Shown here in pieces: positions 1 through 14,400 of a stretch of DNA of 64,000 nucleotides. Position 1 is the stretch's first letter. Every line of letters starts with the position of its first letter. The DNA is taken from NCBI GenBank assembly GCA_905116865.2, contig CAJHNH020006046.1, positions 662,926-726,925 of the forward strand. Direction: 5' to 3'. The DNA is from Candidula unifasciata. Its lineage: Eukaryota > Mollusca > Gastropoda > Stylommatophora > Geomitridae. The notes under the pieces were generated by a model that was not told the origin of the DNA, did not search any database, and worked only from the letters and a program-made list of their open reading frames with translations. A program made the translations under genes and the position numbers.

Positions 1-1079
1 CCATGTAACAAGATTCACAACAAACAGAGCACTACAGAGAACAATGTCAGATAGGTATTGTGGTATATCGGAGACAGTGACAAGTATTATACAGGAAGTG
101 AATAGAAGGGACGTTTTCCTTTTCCTGCCCTGAAGTTGTATCGTAAACACTGTAGTGCATTTCAAAACTCACATCAACAGACTTTAACAAATATCTCTAA
201 AACTCCGGAACGGATCAACACGAATTTGTGCTTGTGGCCTTAGATATTCCATGTCCTTATGATTCTGTAATTTACAACTGCACAGATGCTGCTGTTTTCT
301 TAAAGCGGCAAATTTTCTTCTTCATTTGTGTGACTAAATTTCTGTATCCCTGAAAAATATACAGTAACAGACATAAGTGGAGATTGTTTGTAAATTAGTT
401 CACATATGCAGCGGTGATTATTTTGATAGCCTTGCCCCCACTCAATGAAAAATCCGCAACTTACTGGAGACTTATTGTGGATATGACCAGCTGAGATTGA
501 AATGCCTATAATGCATTCTGATATTTTGAAAAGTTCCCCCTACTCGATTTACCCAAGTTACTTTAAGCCTGCTGCTGTTTGCTTTGCATATGTGTTTGTT
601 GTTCATATAACACAAATAAGGCAAAACAAAAACTAGATGTTTACATTTAAAAAAAAAATACTTACAAGGATATTATTATTAACAGACTGAAAGCCAAATT
701 TCAACAACTTACACCGAACGGTCACTGAGTTGAAGCTTTTTAAACTTCAACAGGTTTTGGGAACAGACTATAAAACTCCCTAGAGTGCAGCACACCACTC
801 CAAGTATGATCTGATAGTGTAGTCTGTCTCCTCCATTATGGACGAACACATTGATGATGAACTGGTAATCAATGAATAACTGTCAACGTCCTGCCAAAAT
901 ACACTCACAAACTGTCAGAGGGGGAGGAGTGTTGTTTCTGCAGCGAAGCGTTTTCCGCCATTTAGAGGTAGATTAAATTCTCCAGCTTTAGATTTGTATG
1001 TTCTTTTGTGTGTCCTTCTATCTCTACTTCTTTCTTTCCTTATTGATACATGTCTATATGTTCATTATATAGGTTTGTC
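1..1079. other. Noncoding AT-rich flank
   Basis: No convincing gene. The last part (about 880-1079) resembles 33190-33370 on the 3' side of copy 2, so it probably belongs to the duplicated unit. Confidence 0.5.
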
Positions 1080-1345
1080 TCGGGAGCTGCCCTAGTGTAG
1101 CAACTAGATGCTTGCCTGCAGATCTGACGGTTATGGGTTTAAATCCACATGGTGCCTAATTTTTTTCACACATGACCTTGGCTTTTAGGTCGATCAAGCC
1201 ATAAACAGGTACAAGGTAAAGTCCTGGGAAGTAAAAGGGCCAGGGTGATGTTGACCACATAACCCAATAAAATCTGATTGGTCTATAAAACTATGTCTAG
1301 CCACATAAGCCGATGCTCCAGTGGTGTGTAAAGGGACCGTTACTT
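1080..1345 (+). repeat. tRNA-derived SINE-like element
   Basis: The head carries an A-box-like TAGCAACTAGATG and a B-box-like GGTTTAAATCC about 40 bases later, as in tRNA-derived SINEs. A downstream segment (GGTCGATCAAGCC) recurs inverted near 2175-2205. The right boundary is approximate. Confidence 0.45.
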
Positions 1346-1639
1346 TTTTCAGGGTCCCCTTGACCGAGTTCCGTTCAAACTAACAGATTGTAAGTCAAAC
1401 TTGTCAAAAGTCAAATATATATTTTCAACATTATTGTTTTTCTAAATGCCATGGGTACTTTTTTCTTCCAAATGGATTTTACAAATTGTATATAAAACAG
1501 ACAAAATAAAACAACAAAGAATTTATGTACATAATTTAAACAATATTATGTACTCCGCTGCATCAGTTCCAAGAGCTGTTTGATCCTACCAGTGTAGTTG
1601 AGTTTCTTTATTTACTATTTTGATTGATTTATTTTCCCC

Positions 1640-1912
1640 TTGTGTGTTCCGGATCCTTACTATAGAGAAAACAAGAATAGACCCACTACCTACCCAACAG
1701 CATGCTGTAAAAGTCGACTTATTGGGAGCTTCCTTTGAAGTCAGAGTGCATCTGCCTAAGAGTCAAGAAACCAACAGTCTGTATACAAGTAAGTCGGATC
1801 TGTAAATGGATGCACATGTAACACTCATGTTCTGGAGCAGGACTGCAGTCCAGAAGTGGATGAACAATCAGAACTTTCCGCCAGAGTTTACAGCTGGTAA
1901 ACACAAAGAAAA
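1640..1912 (+). repeat. GAA-tailed SINE (family S1)
   Basis: Full-length copy of a repeat of about 275 bp that occurs some sixteen times here. Landmarks: GTGTGGGTTCC head, AACAAGAATAGACCCACTGC, GTCGACT, GAGTGCATCTGCC, CAAGAAACCAACAGTCTG, GGACTGCAGTCC, and a tail TGGTGAACGCGAAGAAGAAG. This copy ends AAACACAAAGAAAAG. Confidence 0.8.
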
Positions 1913-2349
1913 GATTGATTTATTTTGTTGTTGTTGTAAGTGGGGATGGTCAAATGTTGAGAAGATGTATGCTGCTTCTAGGACCTAAATAGTTCCCCTA
2001 CTTTTTTGTTTTTGCGAGGTACCTGGAAGCGTAGGTAAATTGGGAAAAAAAATTATTTCAACACTAGGCTGCAAAATCTGCAACTTTCAGCCCCACACAC
2101 CCTACTTCACTCGAACACTTGCTGGGCTGACAGGCATGCACCAGCAAACTGGAACCATGTTCATCTACACATATGGCTTGATCGACCTGAAAGCCAAGTG
2201 CTTAACACTCTTGGCATCCTTAACAGCAATATTGGCAGATCACAAAACAGTGCATGGCTATTGTAATTTTTATTACACTTTCAAGGTTTTCACTTAAAAC
2301 AACCTTATAATATACAATGTATGAACACATACTTTAAAAAAAAAAATTC

Positions 2350-2355
2350 TTTATT
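2350..2355 (-). promoter_or_regulatory. Candidate polyadenylation signal, amidase copy 1
   Basis: AATAAA on the minus strand about 40 bases after the copy 1 stop codon, in an AT-rich tract. It fits a short 3' UTR. No equivalent hexamer is seen close behind the copy 2 stop. Confidence 0.5.
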
Positions 2356-2395
2356 AAAAGGGGCCATCTCAAAACCCTTATAAAATAATGACATT

Positions 2396-2595
2396 CTAAT
2401 GTAGGGCTTGAATAATTTTCTCCAAAGCCCTGGCAACTTGCAGTACTGTCAGCTCCTCATATTTGCGGCCCACAATCATGAGACTATCTACACTTCCATC
2501 TCCGAGCTTGCCCAGGGGTAAAGACAAGGCTGGATGTCCAGTCAGGTTGGCTGCTGCCGTGTTCACCAGCAGATGTGTGCTTTCCTCCAGGTATG
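2396..2595 (-). CDS. Amidase copy 1, exon J (C-terminus, stop)
   Basis: 200 nt including TAG. It encodes [40 protein letters not shown] and [10 protein letters not shown]. The NTA..N.TGHPALS.P stretch is the conserved C-terminal amidase motif. Acceptor TTCTCAG was chosen because the alternative upstream AG meets a stop. Confidence 0.93.
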
Positions 2596-5436
2596 CTGAG
2601 AACAGATTAAATACTTCAATAAGCTTCAAGACAGGGGAAATTCACATTAAACAGTATAGAAGTTCATTATAAAAGCTGTGTGGCTATTTGCCCCAAGAAC
2701 TCTTTAAAAAAAAAAATGTCATGACCTGGTGAGGATACCTGAAAAGATCACAAAAACTACCCCAAAAGGTCACTAATAAATTCATTAAAAATGTATTTAT
2801 CAACATTTGATAATTATTTTTCGAAATATATAAAGATGTATGAAAGAAGCAACACTGATACATTCGTTTAAAAATTTATTTATCAACATTTTATAATTAT
2901 TTTTCTAAATATATAAAGATGTATGAAAGGAGCAATTGATAAACATGAACAATGTGAAGCATTAAACTGAATGCATCTCCTAAGGCCTAAAACGCACATG
3001 TATTGTCTCATGGCGTGACATGTACCACTGAGACTTATGGAAAAATCTTCATCTTGGCTTTTAAAACGCTATTTAGCAAAAAGGAAAACCCCTCTAACTG
3101 TTAGTTAATGTAGTCATATCCGGAATTGCATTAAGTAAACAGGTCACGAGATGCAAACTGAAAAAGTTACATTTACAGGGAACTGGGACTCAAATGTCAG
3201 TTTTTTAAGCTTCTCGAGTGAAACGGTCAAATATACATAGAAAAAATCTAGAATTCCAAGCTTATAGTAAAATGGTCCTGAAATTCCATGCTGTAATTGT
3301 GGAAGACTTTTCTTAACGCTGGCAGGTCTTGCTAGTCACACTTGCCATCCCCATGGACTGAGTCCCATGCCTCTTCATAGTGTAATATAACACTATAGTC
3401 TGGAATGACAGAAAAGGTGCCAATCAATCATTCTGCTATATCTTCTTCTTCTCTGGTTCACCAGGCTACAACTCCGGTGGAAAGTTCTAGCTCTTTATCC
3501 ACCTCTGAACTTTAGCCTTGTTCCAAAACCTGAGTGCACATCTCATTTTCATACCTGACATATTTTTTTGTGCAGACCGTTGGTTCCTTGCCTCTCAGGC
3601 AGATGCACTCTGACTTCCAAGGTAGCCCCCAATTAGTCGACTCTTACGACATGCCTGAGGTGACGCCACTGGGTCTATTCTTGTTTCTCCCCACAACGGG
3701 ACCCTGGAACCCACACAGGGAAAATGTATACATATAATCTCGTTAGAGTAACACATTGTCTAATCAGCATTTTTTTTTTTAATGTTACCTTTAAGAGAGT
3801 CTGCTTCTGAGTTCCTGGTCTGTGGAAATTTTGTAGCAGGATGTGGTAAAGTCGGCATGACAATGACATCACAATTTCTGAAGACTTCTTCGTACTGAAA
3901 TGACAGTTCCAGAGTGATGTTTCTTGCTTTGCAGTAGTAGTGGTTGCCATAGCGACGTGTAACAAATTCTCCAGCCATGGAGTAGAATTTGATCCCTGGA
4001 GCTAACAACTCTGCAGAAGTCTGTAATCCTTGTCTCACAGCTTTTTCAAGGGTCGTGGGGTAAAACCCCTGTAAGAACTGTCCGCTTGCTGAAATGCACA
4101 CAATACGTTAAATTCTGTGAAAGTCATATCACATTAATTTGGTCTACACAGCCATCAAGTTACTTTTAAGTAAGGAATTTCTTCTTTGCATTCCCTAGCT
4201 ACAAACCCTGGCAAAAAGCTCAGATTGTTTGTCCACTTTAGGACTTTGATATTGTTTCAAAACTTGAGTTGCACAGATCTGGCTTACTTGTATGCAGACT
4301 GTTGGTTTCTTGCCTCTCAGGCAGAAGCACTCTCACTTCATTTGAAGATTTGTCCATTCTACTGATGCTGATTCGTTTTATTATATGTAACTAGGGCTGA
4401 AACATTCGTAATGACAGCACTAGACATGTGGCCCTGAAGCTCCAAATTCAAAAAGACCCCGCCTGCACCGCAAAAAGGGCAGTAATGGCAGTTGTTTTGT
4501 TTTTTTCTTTTACTATTGAAACACCAGAGTTAGCTGTGTACCCTTTAAAGGAGTTGCAGAATCAACCCCAGCATTTTTTGTGATTTTACTATGCAGTCAG
4601 CTCTCAAAACCAAATCGCTAGCAGCTTGAATCGATCCCGACCTTGGAATTATGAAGTGCATTCATAATGCATATGCTACAGATGCCTAAGTTGAGGTATT
4701 AATAGATATTGTAAATCTCTTTATAGGTAATGTAGCAGGGGGTAAGAAGTGAAATTCTTTCAAATGTAAGGACATGTATGAGGGGCGTTCAGAAGGTAAT
4801 GCACCATATATGGGTGTTTTTTTTTTTTATGGAGCTCATTCGGTAAAGCACGAAATGTGCACACTATAGACATGGATATGACATAGAAACAATGGTTATA
4901 TCTAATATAATTCTCATCAATTTGTACGGCTTTATGCCAGTGCAAAACACATGCATGTATACCTAGCCTTTATCACATTGTGTGATGACCAGAAGCCATT
5001 TTTTCACTGTTTGAATCACTCCGTCATCTCCAAACCGTGTCCCCCAGAGTAAATCTATAAGCGGCCCCAACTGATGAATATCAGAGGGTGTCCTATCAGG
5101 ACTATCAGGTGGATGGGGTGGGACAATCCAACATAATTTTATGATTGCTTCCCGTGTTCCCAGACTTGTGTGGCAGTGCGCACTGTTGTGAAAGAGAAGG
5201 AGTTCTGCTCGATTCTTGTGTGGCAGAACTCTGCAAAAATGCTGAGTTTCTTCAACCTCTTAATTAATTTAAGTGTGTGAAATGATTGTTTCCCCTCTTG
5301 GAATAACGAACCCATCTTCCATAAGACAGTAATCAATCTTACAACACAGCTCACCATCTCCTCTAGACCTGGTACATGGAGGGGAGGGAGTGTGTGTCAT
5401 TCAACCCCACAGTACCGATGCCTTCACTGACTTCGG

Positions 5437-5470
<34 letters not shown>

Positions 5471-8400
5471 GTATGTAGACACTGACCAGGAAGGGAGGGA
5501 GAAAGACGCTGAGAGAGCGAGCGAGAGAGAAAGTGAAGCAGAATGGGGGACAAGCAGAAAAAGCGGAGGAAGAAGGGAAAGAGGGATATACAGAAAGGGA
5601 AGCAGGAAAAAGATAACAGACAAAGAGATGGAGGGAAGAGAGAGATGTAAGCAGACAGTAACTTAGAAAGGGCAGTATTGAGAGGCAAACAGACAGAGTG
5701 AGAGAAGCAAATAGAGGGAGTGAGAGAAGCAGACAGACAGAGGGAGAGAAGCAGACAGACAGAGTGAGAGAAGCAGACAGACGGAGGGAGAGAAGCAGAC
5801 AGACAGAGGGAGAGAAGCAGACAGACAGGGTGAGAGAAGCAGACAGAGGGAGAGAAGCAGACAGACAGAGGGAGAGAAGCAGACAGAGGGAGAGAAGCAA
5901 ACAGACAGCCTTAATGTCAGAGCTGCAATTTTCAATTAAAATTCCAGATTCCTTGTCCGCTACGAACCCTGAACACTGTGAGGGCATTTCAATATTTCTG
6001 CGATGGTAGCTGTAGCAGGGTATACATAGAGTGGCTGATCAAACAGCTGCAAATCTTCACTTCATGATTCTCTGATTTGGCTGGCTGAGGTGCATGCAAC
6101 TGGGTACACACAACCAGCACAGGCCATATCTGATGGATGCAAATTTTCGTCCTATCTTAATTATTAACTTAGAAAACAATGTGGTGCATTACTTCCTGGA
6201 CGACTCTAGTAATTAAAAAAAATTAATGTCATCTCATTTCAGCTAGTTATGCAACTTACAGCCCATCTGAAACATTGTCTGGCTCCCTTGAATGGTTATA
6301 GCTGTAAGTAAGTTCAAAGCTAAAACAGAAAGAAAAAAGATCAAATTCTTTAATAAAAATGACTGCAGATAATCTATATTATAAAACTGAAATCTCAGTC
6401 TCTGCACATATATTTCTGTGTCACAAGAACTCATCCCAAACAGTGACCAGTAGAGGGGTGAAATCTGCAGATGTCATTCTGTCCACGGTGTTAACTGTGC
6501 TATTTGCAACAAAGTCTCTATGTATTTCTAATAATTAATGCCTCAGTGACTAAAAGCTTAAACTACTAGAGTACCAACATTCTATTTTACATTCCTTGAA
6601 GAGTTCAAGATGACTTACAATTAATTAGTCCAGCTGTCATAAAATTTATGGTTTTTAACTTTTCTCTTGGATATTTTTGATAAGTTGTCTTCATGTCTTA
6701 GCCTTTTTCAACACATTTAGATTACTCACTGTAGCAGCCGAAAGAATATTATATAAGATCTACGACCCATGTAGTTCCTCTGTTGTTATGGCCCTTTGGA
6801 TGTCATCAATATTGTTTAAAAAAAAAAAGCATCCTTTCAATCAGAACTTTATTTTGGGAATATAAAATAATCACAGAGAGACAAATCTGGGGAATGGGGT
6901 GGAAGGCTGAGAACACACACTTGTTTTTTGGGGCAAATATTATTGTTTTGATGTCTTTTGGGTACTCAATCCGCTGATGTTTTTGGTCATCAGACAACAA
7001 ATGTGGTACAAACCAGCAAGCAACTTTTTTTCTGCCAAAATCTTGCACTAAAATGTTATAAATGGTCTCACTATTAACATCAGATTCATCTGCTATCATC
7101 CTCACAGCAAAACAATGATCTTCTTGCATCTGTTCTCTGACTTTTGCAACAAATTCATCATTACGAACAGAAATTATGCATCCAGGTCTAGGTGCATTAG
7201 TAATCATTTTCACACCACTTTTGAATCGTGAATACCACCTGCAAATTTGTGCACGAGATAAACAATTATCCCCATAAACTTTTTGCATCAATTCAACTGT
7301 TTCAATTACGCTTTTTCTGAGTTTAAAAAAGAATTTAATGTTAGCTTTTTGCTCCGTGCTGATTACGTAACAATGCACCTCTGACTAGGCCAACAAAATG
7401 GTGATTTGTCTGTTGTCTGCTTTAGATTCCATGCTTTGCTTCATGGATGGCATTTTTGTCTTGGCCATGATAAAATCAGTCTCATTACTTAATTGTCGAA
7501 CCTTGCATGTTAGTCTAAACAAGCGAAATATTCTGACCATATCAGTTTCTGTAATCAAGCAAATAACAACCACATAAATTTTAAACTAAATATATGAAAC
7601 TCAAATTTTTTGTTGTACTGTCTCCACAATGAAGGTTTGCTAGAGTGCATCCACTGCTGTCTTTGGAAACATTACGTAGTCAGGCCCCAGTCTCTTGCAC
7701 ATTGTAACTCTGGATCTTGATCTGGCCTTGGCCATAATACAATCAGTCTATATTAAGGGCTGAACTGTGTACAAATAATGTACAGTCAGCCCCCACAAAT
7801 GTTTAAAAACATCAGACATAACATGTTAAAGGCAGCCACATCACTTAACATCTTACTATTTACACTTTAAATTGAGACATTATAGTCACAAAACCAGCAA
7901 AGCCTTGTTTATTGTTTGCATTCACCGGCTATAAACTCCAGTAGAAAGACCTAGTTGTTCGTCCATTTCTGAACTGACTTTGTTCCAGGACCTGAGTTTT
8001 GCGTGCACATCTGTTTTACAGATCTGACTTATTTGTATGCAGATTGTTGGTTTCTTGCCTCTCAGAGATGCACTCTGACTTCAAAGGATGCCCTCAGTTA
8101 GTCGACTCTTACGAAATGCTTGTTGGGGAGGCAATAGGGATTATTCTTGTTTTCCCCCACAATGAGGCCCCTGAACTCACACTGCGGACCAACAAAGTAT
8201 TTCAATCAATCAATCAATGTGTCCTTTACAGAACATCGCTTTCTTCATGGCATGCCTGAAAGTCTCTTTTTCTCTAGCCCCATGTGCTATCACTGACTCC
8301 GATACTAGTTCTCAACTATAAGATTCAGTCCCTATTGAGCATCATAAAACTGTTAAACGATTTCGCTAACTTCTTAGCCACAGGTCTCAATTTTTGAATA

Positions 8401-11400
8401 AAGCACATAAAATGTGTAGAGTCAGCTTTAAATACAAACATGAATGAGGCAGACATACCATGCAGATGTAAAGGCACTGAGACACGTTTCGTAACAAAAC
8501 CAGATTCTCCAACAGTTGCCAGAAACTCTCTAACAGCTGCCTGTGTTTCCTGTGTGCACGTCTGAAACCCTTCTTGTAACACACCAATCACTTTACCAGT
8601 CATGTTTACTTCCAGCTGTGTAGTGGATCATAAAATGATAAGTGGATAACAAAAAAAAAATATATTGTACTATCAGCATAGTTGATTATACAAACCATAA
8701 TATAGTCGCAGCAAGTGATTTAGGTCACAGGTGGGAGGAAAAGTTAAAGCCGTTGTCATGTGTATAAGGAGAAACTCTTGTCCTTCATTTCAGGAACCAG
8801 CAGGTTCTATGATGGTTTTATGGATCCTCATGCAAGACTCCTGCCATATGTTCTCATTGTAAGATAATGGTCTATATGGGCCTACAAAAAAGCTGGCAGA
8901 GGATCTTGGGAGTTGGTGGTCCCCAGAGGTAGTGTCCAGAAATCTTATGGCACTCATCAGGCCACCTTCTGTACATAGGTGACAACGTTGATGAAAAAAG
9001 CTGTCCACCTTCCACCACACATGTCTACGTAGAATTATCAAACTTTTCTGGCCAGATACAATCTGAAACACTTAACTACTTCAAGTCACAAACCAAGAAA
9101 CTGTAGGGCTGTACCAAATAGTGATTTTCACTATTTGGCCGAATACAAATACGAACAGTGAATCATCATTATCAGGTGCTTTGCCGATTATGCCTTACCA
9201 CAGTCTGCGATCTCCTGCAGCATGTATTAGTTTGTTTGCCAACACACCTCCATGCCATGAACAAGACTGTCAAGAATCTTCTCTTGTTGTCTTCCTCTAC
9301 CCCTCCTTCCATAGATCTTTCCAGTGGTCACCACATGTTCCATTTTCCCTCATCTTATAACATGGCCAAAAAATGATGACTGTCTCCTTCTGATGTCTGT
9401 GAGTAGTTGTCTTCGGGCTTCTGCCTCTTTTAAAACCTCTTGGTTGCTTTTTTCTGGCTGTCCAAGGTATTTTAAGCATTGTTCTGTAAAACCACATCTA
9501 TGAGGCCTCAAGAAATTGTTTGACCTGCCTACCGATTGTCCAGGACTCACAGCCATATGTTAAAACTGGATGTATGTAGCAAGCAAGAAAGCATAAGCTT
9601 TCAAAAAAAAAACACACACACACACACACACACAATCGTTCTATGTTGCCAGCATTAAGGCAGCTTTTTGTCTCACTGAAGGTATTTCCAGCTGTGCTAA
9701 ACAGACGTTCACTTGGCACGCTCGTTATGTGGGATATCTTGATATGTTTATTTCCCACTAGTCCAGAAACGGGTGAAAGGTAACAACTATTCGTATTCGG
9801 CCCGACCGCAACCGTTTGGCCGAATACCGAATAGTTATTAGGTCCACTATTCGGGCCCCAAAGGAAATATTCAGTACAGCCCTACTAGACAGTATGATAA
9901 CCAAGAGAAGATGGAAATGGCTCGGCCATGTTATGAGAATGAATCCTGATATACCTGCCAAAACAGCTTTCACATGGATACCAGAGGGAAAGAGAAAAAA
10001 GGGGCGCCCAAAAACAACATGGAGACGAACGATGGAAAGTGACCTGAGTGTGGCATCTTTGACATGGAAAACTGCATCAAAGATTGCACAGGACATGAAA
10101 GCATGGAAAGTCTTCTCTGAAGCCTCAATGTGCCACTAGGCATAACAAGAACTGACTGTTGATGAAAACACAGTTGGAAAATGAGTCAAAGCTGCTGGCT
10201 GAGTACTATACCAAATGATAAACTCAGGTTCAAATGTCTGTCAACCGAAAGTCCTGCCTTATGGGTTCAAATATAATTCCTTTTTAAAACTATTTCATGG
10301 GATGTCATAGAATGGATGCTCAAAGAGATATAACTCAAGCGAATATTTACTTTTTGTGATTGTGACACTAAAAATCAGAAATCTTATAAACCTGGCTGCC
10401 AATGTCACTATTTAATTGACACTTCAGCCAGAATGGCATCTAAAAATGTAACCTGTCTACTGGCCACTATTTAGGAGGAGTTTTCAGTTCACTGAAAATG
10501 TATACAGACAAATGGAATTTGCATTTTGTAGCGTAGATATATCAAGAGGATAATTTTAGTTTTTTTTTTTTTTACATGGACTTTGACTAAATATAAACAC
10601 GGTAAATTGTTAACATGTATCTGGTCATCCCCTTGTGATAGGTACTCTTTTGCCATTTTGAAGCCACACCCTGGCTTTTGCTGAGGACCCTGAATATATC
10701 CAAGCGGCTCAACCGGGTTTCCGGGACCTCTCCATGGGTGATCCTCATCGGCATGGTGGCACTTTGTGTCACCAGTTGTTTATTGCTTGTGTGATGTCCT
10801 GGGTGGGTACAAGTTACATACATACATACATAGTCAAGTAGACACTTATAAAAATCTCATCATCCCCATGTGAGATGCAAATTTTAGTTATTTTGAAGCC
10901 CCACCCTGGCTTCTGCCAGGGGCCCTAAATATAGCCGGGCCTTAAAACATGGCTGAACGGGGTTTCCAGGACCTCTCCATGGTAAATCCTCATCCACATG
11001 GTGGCACTTTGTAGTAAAGCATTAAAAGGAATGCATCCTACAGGACCCAAATATTACATGTCTCAGGTGACTCATGCAATGACCGTGACCTCAATCGCTA
11101 ATGTTATGGATAAATTGTTTGTCAACATGACTTTAGAAAAGCCAGGTGCAGGTGCAAACAGAGCCAATGACAATAAACCATGTTTCTAATAAACAAGTCA
11201 CTAGAGACATACCACTTTTGTGGCGTTTCTGGGGATGAGCAATTATGCAAATGCTGGGTTTTTGGCTTCTGGGGGAGACAGGGTTAGAAAAAATTTGTAA
11301 AAACTATTATCAACTGCACTAAAGATTATTCTAATTTGTCTTACCATTTTGCTGTAGTCAGGAATCTCAACAGTTACAGACTGTCTGCCATCCAAACTAT

Positions 11401-14400
11401 CATTACCAGCAATAACCTGAAAATACAGACACATGCAGCTGATTCCAGTGATATTTGTTAAAGTCTACAATTAACCAATGAAAAATATAAAGGCCACCTG
11501 TGATAGCTATATTACTCTCTATTATAATTTGGTGTGAGAAATCTCTACAAGTTTACTTAGCTACGTTACCCTCCACAAATATCCAGAAGTAGGGATTGGT
11601 AATCTTTCAAAAATATAGATCGTTGTAGGGCAACCAAAAAAAAGCCGACCAGCATCATCTACCAGCGAGCCAATAGGCGACTTGGTCGCCAATGAGGGAG
11701 GGGAAATAGATTTATAGGGAAGACAATGGGGGGGTTTCAACTCTTCCAGTGTGCGTTGCTGAGGGTCCGTGCTCCACTGGCGAACAAAGGGCAGAAGAAG
11801 AAGAAGCTGTAAACCACAACATAACATGACAGGAATTTCAAGGGTGAATAGAGAAGAAGCATTAGCATTGTGTGGGAATAATGTTGCAGTTTCCAGCCTA
11901 ACTTCACTGGACTGTTACAGTAGAACCTCGCTTAACGAGCAACTCTCATAACGAGTAATTCGCATAACGAGCAAAACAAATTGTAAAAGAATGACTCGCT
12001 TAACGAGCGACATTTCGCATAACGAGTGGCGAGGAGAGGGGACATCCCGGATTTTGCGCATGTTACATTGTCGCTTGTGATCACACATTTTCTCAAACCT
12101 GTGTTATTTTGTGACATATGTACATGAATCCTCCAGGCCTACAAGATGACCTCCCTGATGAATTTAAGTTAATCAAGATCCAGTTTCTGGCTCCCAACAC
12201 CACTCTGTTACTCCAGCCAATGGACCAGCAAGTTATTTCTAACTGCATTGTTTTCAGGTGACTGAAGGGACCAACCTCACTCTCAAAGAGTTTAGGAAAA
12301 AATCACTTCCACATCGTTGCCTGCCTCAAGATGACCGACAAGGCGAGGGAAGGGGTTACCAAGAGAACCCTAACTTCTTCTTGGAGGAAGCCTTGGCTGG
12401 AGAGTGTTGTCGATTTGTGACATTGAAGGGTTCGAGACAGTACCTGTAGAACCTGTAGTCAACGAGATTGTGTCTTTGGCCACTACAGTGATATCAAAGA
12501 GCTTGTGGAAGAGCACAACCAAGAGCTGACCATCGAAGAGCTTATAGAGTTGCATTGTGTTTCACAGCAAGACGTTTTGGAGGAAAGTTTGTCAGAGGAG
12601 GAGGAGGAGAAGGTAACAGAAAAGCAATAAACGTCTGGCGAAATAAGAAAAATGCTGAAAGCATCACCCTAATAAGGAAGTGGCTATGCGAGCTGCAAAT
12701 TTAATGATAATGCTGTGTCGAATTTTCACCAAATTTTGAAGCGTCGACAAAAACAAATGTCTCAGGACATCTTACTAGTAAAAAAAAAAAATTAGCTATG
12801 TATATTATTTCGACTTTTTTTCTGCAAATCTAATTTACATTCCATGTGGGTTCTTTCCGCATTTGAAGAAAAGATGAAGATGATTCACTGTCCTTAAATA
12901 TGTATATAATTTTCTTTGAATAAAAGTTATAGTATAACTTATACATAGCATTTTGTGAGTATTGTTTTTCACATGGAACGCATTATCGTATTATACATTA
13001 ATTTACATGAGAAAAATGTTCGCATAACGAGTGTTTCGCTTAACGAGTATGATTCTGGAACAAATTATGCTCGTTAAGCGAAGTTCTACTGTATTTACAA
13101 AATGTGAACCAAAAAATCTGATTTTTAAAAAGAATTATTTGCTTCCAATCATCATCGAATTGTGAATCAAACTACAGGAGGGCAAGGATGGAGAAAAAGA
13201 AGACGAGGAAGAAGAAGGAGAAGAGAAAACTGGAATATTTTGAAAATTTTACTCCATGAACATGTAAATGATGAACATTTACAGTTTATTCTTAGGCTTA
13301 CCAACTTGATAAAAAGAAACATGAACACCGTTTACAGCTAAAATGTTGCTACTGGAACAATGAATAATCATCCTTTCCTGTCATAAGACACAACATTACA
13401 TTCATTTCTATTAATCTTTTCAACAAAGTTTTAAAACAAACAGGAATATTATGGCACAATAAAAGTTCAAAATGTGAAATTCACCTCCAGAAACAGGGCG
13501 CAGTCAGTGACATTTCTGGTTATAGGTCCAACATGGTCAACTGTAGGTTCCACTGATACGACCCCCGTGTATGGCACAAGGCCGTAAGTTGGTTTCAAGC
13601 CAACGGTTCCAGTCCATGCAGCTGGGACACGAACAGAACCACTTTGATCAGCTCCAATAGCCAAGTCTACTTGTCTGGTTGCCACCTTTTAAAAATTGTA
13701 TGTAAAATTAAAGATGATTTAGTAACAGGGATAAACTGGAAGATATCACATGTTATATTTCTGTATTCACATAGTTAATATTTCACTGAAGAATCTACAT
13801 CAAAGCTCTTTAGACAAAGCCACAAATGCTTAGTCTCTTCCATGTATGGGTGCCAAGACCTATTTTGAGAGAGTCACTTTCTCCAACTCACAAAAATGTT
13901 GTAAAGGTCTACTTTTCTTCTTCATTCTTCTTCATGTTCACTGGCCGTACATTCTGGCAGACAGTTCTGGTGGCTTGTCTACTTCTGGAGTTTGTCTAGC
14001 TCCAAAACTTGAGTATTGCTAGCATGTTCAAAACCTAAAAGTCGACTAATTACGCCGGACAATGCTGGAATTGACCTGAAAACCACCAATCTTTACTAAT
14101 TGTGGAGCGTTAAAAAAATTATACTAAAATCTTTTTATCAGCTCTTGTTTAGAAGATTCAGAGATGGTCTTTTATGTACAAACTACTCAGCCTGCATATA
14201 GTACAAATGTAAGCCAAAAAACTATTTTTAACTGCGGAATTGCATCACCCAACAATCATATACACCAATAGAGGGAAGTATTATTAACCAGAAATTATGC
14301 ATTTATTAGTAAAAAAGGCAAAGTAATTTCATCCCTGGAGTTAAATCCAGCAGAAGGGTTGCCTCAAAATTGTGTTAGCAGTGCTGACAACTTTTGTTAT

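Larger units (their letters stand above)
4779..6209 (-). mobile_element. Degenerate mariner-like transposon in copy 1 intron H-I
   Basis: Terminal inverted repeats of about 27 bp: TGAGGGGCGTTCAGAAGGTA at the left and, reverse complemented, CTAGAGTCGTCCAGGAAGTA at the right, both followed by ATGCACC and flanked by TA. Minus-strand transposase remnants include [11 protein letters not shown] and PPHPPDSPD, matching the mariner DNA.PH and PHPPYSPDL motifs. Internal low-complexity DNA (5438-5925) has expanded inside. A reduced version is in copy 2 at about 36300-36648. Confidence 0.75.
8998..10157 (+). mobile_element. 5'-truncated RTE-like LINE with a nested hAT element
   Basis: LINE 3' end in plus orientation, flanked by an 11-bp perfect target-site duplication gttgatgaaaa (8987-8997 and 10158-10168). 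Its two parts (8998-9103 and 9885-10157) rejoin across the hAT element and encode the RTE C-terminal region: [20 protein letters not shown] and [16 protein letters not shown] related LINE at 18534-19226 carries the uninterrupted sequence. Copy 2 has the empty site near 39261-39275. Confidence 0.85.

Noticed and set aside
5363..5987. Long overlapping ORFs on both strands (up to 187 residues)
   Set aside because: They are translations of poly(G) and a GAGAGAAGCAGACAGACA repeat; composition is pure low complexity.
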